Source: Pedobacter glucosidilyticus DSM 23534 (GTDB taxonomy: Bacteria > Bacteroidota > Bacteroidia > Sphingobacteriales > Sphingobacteriaceae). Taken from it: 64,000 nt of DNA. The stretch's first letter is position 1; each line of letters starts with the position of its first letter. The stretch covers positions 292,542 through 356,541 of the forward strand of contig NZ_KE384311.1 of NCBI RefSeq assembly GCF_000425145.1, read 5' to 3'. Shown here piece after piece: positions 8,801 through 15,733 of the stretch. The position numbers were made by a program, and so were the translations under genes. The notes below the pieces were generated by a model. It was given only the letters and a program-made list of their open reading frames with translations. It ran no database searches and was not told the DNA's origin.

Positions 8801-11679
8801 TTTATAATTATGTTGCACCACCACCAACCATAACAAGCTTTACCCCATTGAGCGCCAAACCTGGCGATATTGTAACTATAACAGGTACAGGTTTTAACAC
8901 TAACACCGCAAGTAATATAGTGTTTTTTGGTGCAACAAAAGCCACTGTAACAGCAGCAACAGCAACCAGTATAACAGTAACTGTCCCAACAGGAGCTACT
9001 TTTGCACCTATTACTGTTCTAAATACAACATCTCAATTAGTTGCTTATAGTATGCAATCCTTTAACCCAATTTATTCCCCAGTAAAAACCGCAATAACGG
9101 CTAATGATTTCATACCTAAAGTAGATCTTGAAACAGGTGTTTCTCCATTATCAGTAGCTATAGGGGATTTAGATGGCGATGGTAAAGCTGATTTGGTGGT
9201 GGCTAACGAAAACTCAAGTACAATTTCCATATTCAGAAATACTAGTACTAATGGAAGTCTAACTCTAGGTTCATTTAGTGGAAAAGTTGATATTGCTACA
9301 GGTTCTAGTCCATATTTTGTAGCAATAGGAGATTTAGATGGTGATGGTAAACCCGATTTAGCTGTGGCTAATCGGTCATCAACTACTGTCTCAATCTTTC
9401 GAAATACGAGTACAATTGGAAGTATAACGGCTGGTTCTTTTGCTGCAAAGGTAGATTTTACAACAGGATCTACCCCAACTTCATTAGCACTTGGAGATTT
9501 GGATGGTGATGGTAGAACAGATATTGGGGTTGCTAATTATTCTTCGAATAGTGTTTCAATATTGCGCAATATTGGTAACTCTGGAAGTATAACAGAAAGT
9601 TCATTTGCTGCAAAAGTAGATTTTACAACATCCGGTTTTCCAAATTCAATAGCTATAGGAGATTTAGATGGCGATGGTAAATCAGACTTAGCTGTTACAA
9701 ATGAATCACCAAGTTCAGTTTCCATATTTCGTAATACTAGTGTTATTGGAAGTATAGACATAGGATCATTTGCAAATGCTTTTGATATTTCGTATGGTGC
9801 TGTTCCAACTTTATTAGCTATTGGTGATTTAGATAGGGATGGTAAATCTGATTTGTTGGTAGCTAATGGTACATCTAGCGTTTCAGTATTCCGTAATACA
9901 AGTAGTAATGGTATAATAGATGCAAATTCATTTGCTGCTAATGTAGATTTTACAACCACAGGTACAGCTACTTCAGTTGCAATAGGGGACTTAGATGGCG
10001 ATAATAAACCTGATTTTGCTGTTGCTAACGCTAATGCTGGCTCAACTAGCGTTTCAGTATTTCGTAATACTAGCACTAGCGGTAGTATAACTTCAGGCTC
10101 ATTTGCACCTAAAATAGATTTCACAACAGCATTTAGTCCCCGTTCTGTAGCAATAGGGGATTTAGACGGTGATAGTAAACCCGATTTAGTAACTGCTAAT
10201 ATTGGATTAAGTAATATTTCCATAATCCGTAATGCGTCAAACACCCCTGATTTATCAGCTTTAACCCTAAGCTCAGGTACATTATCTCCAGCTTTTGTAG
10301 CTAGTACGACAGCTTATACAGCAAGCGTAAGTAATTTAATAACAAGTATTACAGTCACCCCAACAGTAGCAGATGCTAATGCAACAGTTACTGTAAATGG
10401 AATATCAGTAACCAGCGGAAACGCATCAGGAGCGATAACTTTAAATGTAGGTAGCAATACTATAACGACGTTAGTAACAGCGCAAAACGGAACTACAAAA
10501 ATCTATACAGTAATTATTACTAGGGCAGTTAACAATGCTCCAACAGACATAGCTTTAACTCCAACAAGCATTAATGAAAATGTGCCTGCAAACTCTATAG
10601 TAGGTTCTTTGACAAGTACCGACCCGGACGTGGGTAACACTTTTACTTATACTTTAGTAGCAGGAACTGGAGGTGACAACAATGCAAGTTTCAGTGTCAG
10701 TGGAGACGAATTAAGAATTAATAACAGTCCAAACTTTGAAACTACGCCAAGTTTTTCGGTTAGGATAAGAACTACAGACCAAGGAGGTTTAACCAGAGAA
10801 CAAGCATTTACCATTACGGTGAATAATGTGAATGAATCTCCAACGATAGCAAATGCCATCCCGAATCAAAACGCAACGGAAGACCAGTTATTCAACTTCA
10901 CATTTGCAGCAAATACTTTTGCAGATGTAGATGCAGGAACAACTTTAACTTATACTTCACAGTTAAATGGAGGAGGAGCATTACCAACGTGGTTGAGTTT
11001 TGATGGGGCAACAAGAACATTCTCTGGCACACCATTAAATACGAATATTGGTACAATTATTATAGATGTAATTGCAAACGATGGAAGTGGAGGAACAATT
11101 ACTGCTATTTTTAATATTGTAGTTGGAGCAACATTACCAGTAACTTTAAACCAATACTCAGCTAAATTACAAACAAACGGAACAGTATTGTTAACGTGGG
11201 ATACCTTTGCAGAACAAAGCAATGATTATTTCGAAATATCAAAATCAACAGACGGAGAAAACTTTGTATTGTTAAGTACAATAAAAGGAAATGAAACAAC
11301 CACTCGACGCAGCTTATATAACTATACAGACAGAACACCAAAAAGTGGAGATAATTATTACAAATTGGTACAGGTAGATTTAGATGGAGCTAGAGAAGAG
11401 TTAGGGATAAGAAGTGCGAAAGTAGCATTAGCAAATGATTCAAAAGTAACAATCTATCCAAATCCAAGTACAGATTTAGTGAATATAGTATTTGAGGCAG
11501 GAAAGTTTATCAGCATAGAACTAATAGACTTAAACGGTAGATTAATACAGAAAAAGGAAGTATTATCAAAAGCCTTGGAGACCACATTAGAAGTAAAAGA
11601 TTTACCATCATCAAGCTATTTAATCAAATTAGTAGGCAATCAAGAAACAATAACCAGAATATTGATTGTGAAAAAGTAA
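5890..11679 (+). CDS. Giant T9SS surface protein with three seven-bladed propellers
   Basis: A 1929-residue exported protein. The order is: N-terminal signal region ending near ALAQ at about 40; IPT/TIG domain about 42-125; seven blades of about 55 residues ([15 protein letters not shown] core) about 126-507; a second TIG about 508-590; seven more such blades about 591-975; a third TIG about 976-1060; seven FG-GAP/VCBS-type repeats with DLDGDGK calcium-loop motifs about 1073-1448; a cadherin-like sandwich about 1450-1545; a cadherin repeat about 1550-1650; a putative Ig/dystroglycan-type domain about 1650-1750; and a T9SS sorting domain with YPNPSTD near 1855. It is probably a surface adhesin or binding protein. 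No catalytic site is seen. The gene stands alone between tRNA-Ser and a decayed antitoxin. Its ligand is unknown. Confidence 0.9.
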   Translation: MQHLYPLQNLLIVNLKRVKHLTCVFFFISLTFQSTRALAQAPTITNFTPTTGSVGTLVRITGTNLSNPTAITIGGVAAIPISNDGTTLVTMVMPGATTGALSIATSAGTGNGTGNFTVTPTQAPNTQQGNKLVGTGTIGSAEQGFSVSISADGNTAIVGGFRDNSNVGAAWVYTRSGSTWSQQGNKLVGTGAVGAAQQGFSVSISADGNTAIVGGRNDNSNVGAAWIYTRSGSTWSQQGSKLVGTGAVGAAQQGFSVSISADGNTAIVGGRNDNSSVGAAWIYTRSGGIWTQQGNKLVGTGANGLAQQGSSVSISADGNTAIVGGPADDFFIIGAAWVYTRNGSTWTQQGNKLVGTGVSGSSASQGSSVSISADGNTAIVGGDLDDEGVGAAWIYTRSGNLWTQQGNKLVGTGATGAASQGSSVSISADGNTAIVGGLGDGSGGAAWVYTRSGGVWTQKGNKLVGTGAVFGAQQGNSVSISADGNNAIVGGNVDNIFTGAAWIYNYVPQPPIITNFTPTMGSVGTLVSINGTDLNNTTAVTIGGASAIPISNNGTTLVALVMPGATTGGISITTDGGTANGISNFTITPTQAPNTQQGNKLVGTGAVGSAVQGNSVSVSADGNTAIVGGYNDNGALGAAWIYTRNGNIWTQQGGKLVGTGATGVARQGWSVSISADGNTAIVGGYTDNSSIGAAWVYTRTGSTWTQQGNKLVSSDAIGASQQGYSVSISADGNTAIVGGIGDNSNAGAAWIYTRNGGIWTQQGNKLVGTGATGAAQQGFSVSISSDGNNAIVGGVADNSNAGAVWIYTRNGTTWTQQGNKLVGTGSIGAARQGRSVSISADGSTAIVGGNEDNNFTGAAWVYTRSGGTWTQQGNKLVGSGSTGAARQGRSVSISGDGNTAIVGGDTDESNAGAAWLFTRNGSTWTQLGNKLLGTGATGAARQGWSVSISADGNTTLVSGNSDNVNRGAVWVYNYVAPPPTITSFTPLSAKPGDIVTITGTGFNTNTASNIVFFGATKATVTAATATSITVTVPTGATFAPITVLNTTSQLVAYSMQSFNPIYSPVKTAITANDFIPKVDLETGVSPLSVAIGDLDGDGKADLVVANENSSTISIFRNTSTNGSLTLGSFSGKVDIATGSSPYFVAIGDLDGDGKPDLAVANRSSTTVSIFRNTSTIGSITAGSFAAKVDFTTGSTPTSLALGDLDGDGRTDIGVANYSSNSVSILRNIGNSGSITESSFAAKVDFTTSGFPNSIAIGDLDGDGKSDLAVTNESPSSVSIFRNTSVIGSIDIGSFANAFDISYGAVPTLLAIGDLDRDGKSDLLVANGTSSVSVFRNTSSNGIIDANSFAANVDFTTTGTATSVAIGDLDGDNKPDFAVANANAGSTSVSVFRNTSTSGSITSGSFAPKIDFTTAFSPRSVAIGDLDGDSKPDLVTANIGLSNISIIRNASNTPDLSALTLSSGTLSPAFVASTTAYTASVSNLITSITVTPTVADANATVTVNGISVTSGNASGAITLNVGSNTITTLVTAQNGTTKIYTVIITRAVNNAPTDIALTPTSINENVPANSIVGSLTSTDPDVGNTFTYTLVAGTGGDNNASFSVSGDELRINNSPNFETTPSFSVRIRTTDQGGLTREQAFTITVNNVNESPTIANAIPNQNATEDQLFNFTFAANTFADVDAGTTLTYTSQLNGGGALPTWLSFDGATRTFSGTPLNTNIGTIIIDVIANDGSGGTITAIFNIVVGATLPVTLNQYSAKLQTNGTVLLTWDTFAEQSNDYFEISKSTDGENFVLLSTIKGNETTTRRSLYNYTDRTPKSGDNYYKLVQVDLDGAREELGIRSAKVALANDSKVTIYPNPSTDLVNIVFEAGKFISIELIDLNGRLIQKKEVLSKALETTLEVKDLPSSSYLIKLVGNQETITRILIVKK
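6271..7410 (+). repeat. First coding repeat array, seven units of about 165 bp
   Basis: Seven near-identical units encode [10 protein letters not shown]...[15 protein letters not shown]...[10 protein letters not shown]. The second and third units are almost the same at DNA level, which points to recent duplication or gene conversion. Seven units fit one closed propeller. Confidence 0.85.
7675..8814 (+). repeat. Second coding repeat array, seven units of about 165 bp
   Basis: Another seven units of the same family as the array at 6271-7410, after a second TIG domain. The last unit of each array ends in W-[IV]-YNYV in place of YTRSG, which marks the closing blade. Confidence 0.85.
9106..10235 (+). 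repeat. Seven FG-GAP/VCBS-type coding repeats
   Basis: Seven units of about 160 bp carry the core [10 protein letters not shown]-x-D-L, a typical calcium-binding blade loop. Unit five has DRDG, and units six and seven have DGDN and DGDS, so three of the seven loops deviate. Confidence 0.85.
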
Positions 11680-11707
11680 AATTAATATAGAATTTAAAAA
11701 TAGGTAA

Positions 11708-11880
11708 GTCCTCGAGAATGAGTTAAGCAACATATTAGGTAAACGTTCAAGAAAGTCTGAAATTTTATCGGGGAAAAGAAAGTTAAGCTTGTCGATGATT
11801 CGTAAACTAACTAAAATATTAAATAGACAGTATCCCATAAAGTGTGTATTCATTACCTCTTTGTATTATTGTCTAAGATT
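11708..11880 (+). pseudogene. Remnant of a HigA-like HTH antitoxin
   Basis: The plus frame from 11708 reads, without an ATG, a peptide containing SEILSGKRKLSLSMIRKL. This closely resembles the helix-turn-helix recognition region of HigA-type antitoxins (COG5499-like), in which a V-S-E-I-L-x-G-K-R-x-L-s block is followed by IRKL. An in-frame stop at 11705 and a lost C-terminus (the frame changes character after about 11826 and stops at 11878) show it is broken. No HigB toxin gene is visible. The family assignment rests on memory of the motif. Confidence 0.6.
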
Positions 11881-11916
11881 TTTTTGATAAAAGCTAATAT
11901 ACCCTCTAAATATTCT

Positions 11917-12000
11917 ATTAGATTCCCTCCTTCCCTGCCCAAGCATAAAAGAGCCTTAAAATCCTGTGATTTTAAGGCTCTTTTTATTTTATTATTAAAA
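11917..12000 (+). repeat. Degenerate copy of tRNA-Ser 3' end plus terminator (att-like)
   Basis: This stretch aligns in register with 5565-5642: the T-arm and acceptor part of tRNA-Ser (about 19 of 26 bases by eye), then GCCCA, then the terminator hairpin (23 of 26 bases), then an AT-rich end. Nothing resembling the 5' half of the tRNA precedes it. That pattern is expected of an attachment-site duplicate rather than a full decayed tRNA gene. Confidence 0.45.
11947..11985 (+). terminator. Rho-independent terminator hairpin
   Basis: The stem AGAGCCTTAAAATC/GATTTTAAGGCTCT with a 4-base loop is followed by T-rich sequence. A-rich sequence on the other side means it could also work on the minus strand for the MmcQ-like gene at 12119. 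Confidence 0.75.
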
Positions 12001-12118
12001 ATTAAAGTCTCTTTTCCAATTAAGGTTTACAATACTTCCAGATATTTAATTTCAGCTACAAGTCTGTCTGTTAACCATTCATATATCATAGAGTTTAATT
12101 TACATAATTTTATAGTGT

Positions 12119-12466
12119 CTATTCCTTTTCTATGTTTACCAAGGCAACTAATTTAGATGGTGCAACCTGACAGTAAGCTATACCAAGTATATCTTTTAAA
12201 ACTTCTTCTTGTAGTTGACTGCTTTGCACAAGTGTCCATCCATGGGTACCAAATTTATTAGGAACAGGATAAATAACATGAGGAAATAATTTACTAAAAA
12301 CATCTTGATCAATTAAATTAAATTTTAAGCAACAACGGTTAACCTGATGATTAAAAGTGGCAAATATCTTTCCCTTAACCTTGAAAGCTGTTTTATCATG
12401 ATGTGGGGCTTCTTTTACCTCGGGTAGTGCAAGAGCTAGATTCTTAAAAACTTCAAAATTCACCAT
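12119..12466 (-). CDS. MmcQ/YjbR family DNA-binding-like protein
   Basis: A 115-residue protein of the MmcQ/YjbR family, whose fold resembles the CyaY/double-wing DNA-binding fold. Family hallmarks visible are the N-terminal LALPEVKEAPHHDKTAFKVKGKIFA block at about 11-35 and the HGWTLV segment near 74-79. There is no signal peptide. The biochemical role of the family is not well settled. It stands alone, followed by the hairpin at 11947-11985. The upstream gene is 113 bases away. Confidence 0.88.
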   Translation of the reverse strand: MVNFEVFKNLALALPEVKEAPHHDKTAFKVKGKIFATFNHQVNRCCLKFNLIDQDVFSKLFPHVIYPVPNKFGTHGWTLVQSSQLQEEVLKDILGIAYCQVAPSKLVALVNIEKE

Positions 12467-12579
12467 TTACTTACATTTCTAGAATAATATTATAATTTTT
12501 TTGGCACATCAATACCTCACCAAATTAAAAAATAATAGCTCTAAAATTTCAAACTGCGATGATAAAAATAGTATTCAAT

Positions 12580-13245
12580 TTAGAGAGAAGACCTCTGTTC
12601 ATTTAAAATTCCGTTTAAAAAGGCGTATTTAACAAGGGCTGCTGTATTTTTTACTTTGATTTTTTGAATAAGGTTTTGCCTATAACCCTCTATTGTTCTT
12701 TTGCTGATGAAAAGCTTATTAGAAATTTCTTGATTGGTAAAACCATCTGCAATAAGATGTAAGATTTCGATTTCTCTGGAAGAAAAATTATGTTTTAAGT
12801 TTTTGTCTTTCTCTTGCTTAGATAAACGTGTGAGCTTATCTAATAAACTTAATGAAAACTCTGAGCAGATGTACCTTTGACCGCTATGAACATGTTTTAT
12901 AGCAAATTTTAATTCTAATGGCTCTATATTTTTGAATAAATAGGCTGATATACCTTCTTTAAAAAATGCTATTATAAATTCTTCATTATCTATAACAGAA
13001 AGCATAATGATAGAAAGATGAGGATATTGTTGCTTAATTAATTTTATTAAACTCAACCCTTCAATATCAAGTTTATTGATGTTTACTAATAATATATCAG
13101 CTATACACCCGGTTTTAAGCAGGTTAAGCAATTCATTTCCACATGCTGTATCTGCTACAATTTTTAAATCAGCATCTTTTTCCAATAAATTTTTTAAAGT
13201 ATTCCTAACAGTATGGTGATTTTCTGCAAGTATAATATTTATCAT
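12580..13245 (-). CDS. LuxR/NarL-type response regulator lacking the phosphoacceptor Asp
   Basis: A 221-residue protein with an N-terminal receiver-like domain (about 1-120) and a C-terminal LuxR helix-turn-helix (about 150-215, with SSREIEILHLIADGFTNQEI). In the receiver the acidic pair that normally reads DD is E8-N9, and the phosphoacceptor position in DILLVNIN is N55 instead of aspartate. The conserved lysine (AYLFK) is kept. It therefore probably does not work by ordinary phosphotransfer and may be constitutive or ligand-controlled. No histidine kinase lies nearby. It sits 176 bases beyond the last gene of the PL8-SusCD locus, on the same strand, so a role in controlling that locus is possible but only inferred. 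Confidence 0.88.
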   Translation of the reverse strand: MINIILAENHHTVRNTLKNLLEKDADLKIVADTACGNELLNLLKTGCIADILLVNINKLDIEGLSLIKLIKQQYPHLSIIMLSVIDNEEFIIAFFKEGISAYLFKNIEPLELKFAIKHVHSGQRYICSEFSLSLLDKLTRLSKQEKDKNLKHNFSSREIEILHLIADGFTNQEISNKLFISKRTIEGYRQNLIQKIKVKNTAALVKYAFLNGILNEQRSSL

Positions 13246-13421
13246 AGTTGGGATGAGTTCAAATCTGAAACAAGCTTTATTCAGCTTTTTTTATAACTCA
13301 TCTACAGCAATATGTATACCTATTAATTTTAAAACAGATATTTAAGCCATCATCATCTACATAAATACATATACAATTTTTAGGTTACTGGTTATGTGTA
13401 GCTTTATATAGGGTCTATTTG

Positions 13422-14066
13422 CTATTCAAAAATCAGCTCGCCAAAATAGGCCGGTAAATGAAAATTAGGTTCATGATTTTCTACTTTATTCCAACAAAGA
13501 AAATGAGGATGCTTTAAATCATCTCCACATTTATAGAAATTTGCTTTGCAGCATTTCCCTTTTAAAGTTTTTAATTGATGATGAGTAAAAACGGTTAGCG
13601 GTAACATTATGGTAAGCTCCCAACTGTACGGAAGTTCGCTATTTTGATTTTGCCTAAAGCTTTTCTGAATTTTTATTTTACGAAGATCAGCAGCTAGTAT
13701 AAATCTTCTATCATGTTTATTTGTACCAAACTGGGCTAAACAAGCTCTGTTACTGTTAAATTCGAAATTATAATAACCACTATCGTCAAAAGCTAAAAAA
13801 AACTCCACACAACTATCTTCATAAACAGGCTCGTTTGGATTTATATAACGAGCTAAAAAGTCATTCTCTTGTACTTCAAATCTTAGTGCAAGCATATCGG
13901 CAGTATACAAAACAGAAACATCACATGTGCCTTTATATGCTACGTTTGGCCAAAAAGTCTCATTTATTTTGTGCTTTTTTTGTTGATTTAAAACTGATGA
14001 AACCAAGCTTATATCGCTTAAAAAATTGATATGCTGAACTTCTGAAATGTTAATCTTTTTAGACAT
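13422..14066 (-). CDS. CBM9-like carbohydrate-binding protein
   Basis: A 214-residue protein resembling the carbohydrate-binding family 9-like domain: WPNVAYKG near 40, LRFEVQENDF near 67, the EDSCVEFFLAFDD strand near 86-98 and a C-terminal NFHLPAYFGELIF. Stand-alone proteins of this type are common in Bacteroidota carbohydrate loci. No signal peptide is visible, so a cytoplasmic location is suggested, which is odd for a glycan-binding module. Its ATG overlaps the stop of the GH20 gene by one base (TAATG), indicating translational coupling and a place at the end of the PL8-SusCD operon. Confidence 0.75.
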   Translation of the reverse strand: MSKKINISEVQHINFLSDISLVSSVLNQQKKHKINETFWPNVAYKGTCDVSVLYTADMLALRFEVQENDFLARYINPNEPVYEDSCVEFFLAFDDSGYYNFEFNSNRACLAQFGTNKHDRRFILAADLRKIKIQKSFRQNQNSELPYSWELTIMLPLTVFTHHQLKTLKGKCCKANFYKCGDDLKHPHFLCWNKVENHEPNFHLPAYFGELIFE

Positions 14067-15721
14067 TATAAGCCTTTTTCTTGTTTGGTTAAATCATCAG
14101 TACTGGCACTTTGCTTTTTACGTTGTACTGGCCCTTGAAATTCTTGAAATTTCTCTGGTAAGAATGGATAAAAATAGTACAAGCTATCTTCTGCAAAGTA
14201 TTTTAAGTGAAGGTTTAAACGCTGTTTAAATAGCGTGAAATCTTTAGCATCAGGCTTAACCCATGCAGATTCTGCCAAAGCAGTAATTCTTGGGAAAAGC
14301 ATATAATCTAAGTGATTTTCTGTAGAGATAGACTCTGTCCAGATATTAGCTTGTATACCTTGCACCAATTTTGCAGCACCATCTAAACCTAAAATATCTT
14401 GACTAGGGAACTGATAAACCTGCTCTATAGTTACAAATTTACCATCCCATTTACGCCCTATCTGGTGTTTTTCATCCTGTACAAAATCAAAATATAAAGG
14501 TAAACGCGGACATAAAACTGTCTTAAATCCTTTAGATAAGGCTTGTTTCAGGATTTCTGGCTTATCATGTCGCCACCAAAAAATTGTTGTTTGCGCTGTA
14601 GGCAATTTAGAATCTACCACCTCATCCCAAGCTAAAATCTCATTATCCATTTTTAAGATGCTATCTCCCATCCTATATAAAAAATGATGTTCTACTTCTT
14701 TTAATGAGGTAAAATTCTTTGCCTTCATTAATTTTTGAACATCAGCATCCACATTCCAATGTTGATTTCCAAAATGCACTTCATCTGCACCGATATGTAA
14801 TTTTTGCGATGGAAACAACACATTTACTTCTTTTAAAATATCTGTAAGATATTGGTAAGTGCCTTCTTTAGCAGGATTAAAAGTAAACTCTGGATATTTT
14901 GGCGAACCACCACCACTAAACTGCGGATAAGCTAAATTAGCCGCTGTAGCATGGCCCGGCATATCTATTTCTGGAATAACCTCTATAAACCTATTGGCTG
15001 CATAAGCTATAATTTCTTTAATATCTTCTTGACTATAATATTGAGCTTTAGCATTGGGGTTGCTATAATTACCTACGCCACCAACGGTTGTTAAACGTGG
15101 ATATTTCTTAATCTCTATACGCCAGCCTGGTTGGTCTGTTAAATGCCAGTGAAACTTATTGAGCTTGTAAAAAGCCATCCAATCTAAAATTTGTTTCACC
15201 TTTTCTTTACCGAAAAAATGCCTTGATTCATCTAGCATCAAACCTCTCCACTCGAAAAAAGCTTTATCCGTTATATTCCAACAAGAAAGTGCGTAATTGC
15301 CCTTAGCGTTTTTAGATTGCTTTAATACTTGTAATAAGCTAGAGGCTCCTCTAAATAATCCTTCTTCTGTTGCCGCAATAACTTCTACCTTTTGGGCGGC
15401 CATTCTTATTTGATAGAGATGGCTTTCTTTACTTTTTAGTGGAACTAGCTTAAAGCTGATGACATTGCTAAGTGCAGATTTCTTTGTTCCTAAACTTAAT
15501 CCTGTAGCTTTTAAAACCTCATTTTGAAAGTAATAAGCTGCTTGTGCATTACTTTTCTCATCAGTTTGTATGGCTGTGGCCTGATGAACTAAAAAAGAAG
15601 AAGCTACCTTTTCATAAGAAAAAGGTTTTGGAATGATAGCCAAATCATGATTCTGAGCTTGACTGGCTAAGCTAAAACTGAAGAATAAAATGAAGATAAA
15701 CTGTTTAACAAGTTGATGCAT
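14066..15721 (-). CDS. Beta-N-acetylhexosaminidase, GH20
   Basis: Exo-acting enzyme that releases terminal GlcNAc or GalNAc by substrate-assisted catalysis. The 551-residue protein has a signal peptide (about 1-22), an N-terminal GH20b domain (about 28-150) and the catalytic barrel (about 155-500). The catalytic pair is D313-E314 in LHIGADEVHFG. Substrate-binding WRGLMLDESRHFF and HWHLTDQPGWRIE are present. It should be periplasmic. It follows the GH3 gene by 12 bases. In this locus it would take hexosamine residues from glycosaminoglycan oligosaccharides after the uronate is removed. That pathway place is inferred. Confidence 0.93.
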   Translation of the reverse strand: MHQLVKQFIFILFFSFSLASQAQNHDLAIIPKPFSYEKVASSFLVHQATAIQTDEKSNAQAAYYFQNEVLKATGLSLGTKKSALSNVISFKLVPLKSKESHLYQIRMAAQKVEVIAATEEGLFRGASSLLQVLKQSKNAKGNYALSCWNITDKAFFEWRGLMLDESRHFFGKEKVKQILDWMAFYKLNKFHWHLTDQPGWRIEIKKYPRLTTVGGVGNYSNPNAKAQYYSQEDIKEIIAYAANRFIEVIPEIDMPGHATAANLAYPQFSGGGSPKYPEFTFNPAKEGTYQYLTDILKEVNVLFPSQKLHIGADEVHFGNQHWNVDADVQKLMKAKNFTSLKEVEHHFLYRMGDSILKMDNEILAWDEVVDSKLPTAQTTIFWWRHDKPEILKQALSKGFKTVLCPRLPLYFDFVQDEKHQIGRKWDGKFVTIEQVYQFPSQDILGLDGAAKLVQGIQANIWTESISTENHLDYMLFPRITALAESAWVKPDAKDFTLFKQRLNLHLKYFAEDSLYYFYPFLPEKFQEFQGPVQRKKQSASTDDLTKQEKGL

Positions 15722-15733
15722 GACGTCTAGATT

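Larger units (their letters stand above)
11680..12118. other. Region with antitoxin relic and a tRNA-Ser 3'-end-like copy
   Basis: It holds three things listed separately: a decayed HigA-like reading frame at 11708-11880, a degenerate copy of the tRNA-Ser 3' end at 11917-12000, and within that a terminator hairpin at 11947-11985. Bases 12001-12118 show nothing I recognise. Confidence 0.6.

Noticed and set aside
6271-8814. CRISPR-like regular repeats
   Set aside because: The unit is about 165 bp, coding, and has no spacers of constant size. They are protein repeats.
5631-12118. Integrase or transposase in the proposed tRNA-Ser islet
   Set aside because: No frame with recombinase motifs was found. 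The base pattern near 11821-11850 was first considered an insertion-sequence end, but the HigA-like reading explains it better.
11629-12156. Frames at 11629-11853 (minus) and 11842-12156 (plus)
   Set aside because: One overlaps the end of the propeller gene and the HigA-like relic in antisense. The other crosses a terminator hairpin and the MmcQ gene. Neither has protein-like features.
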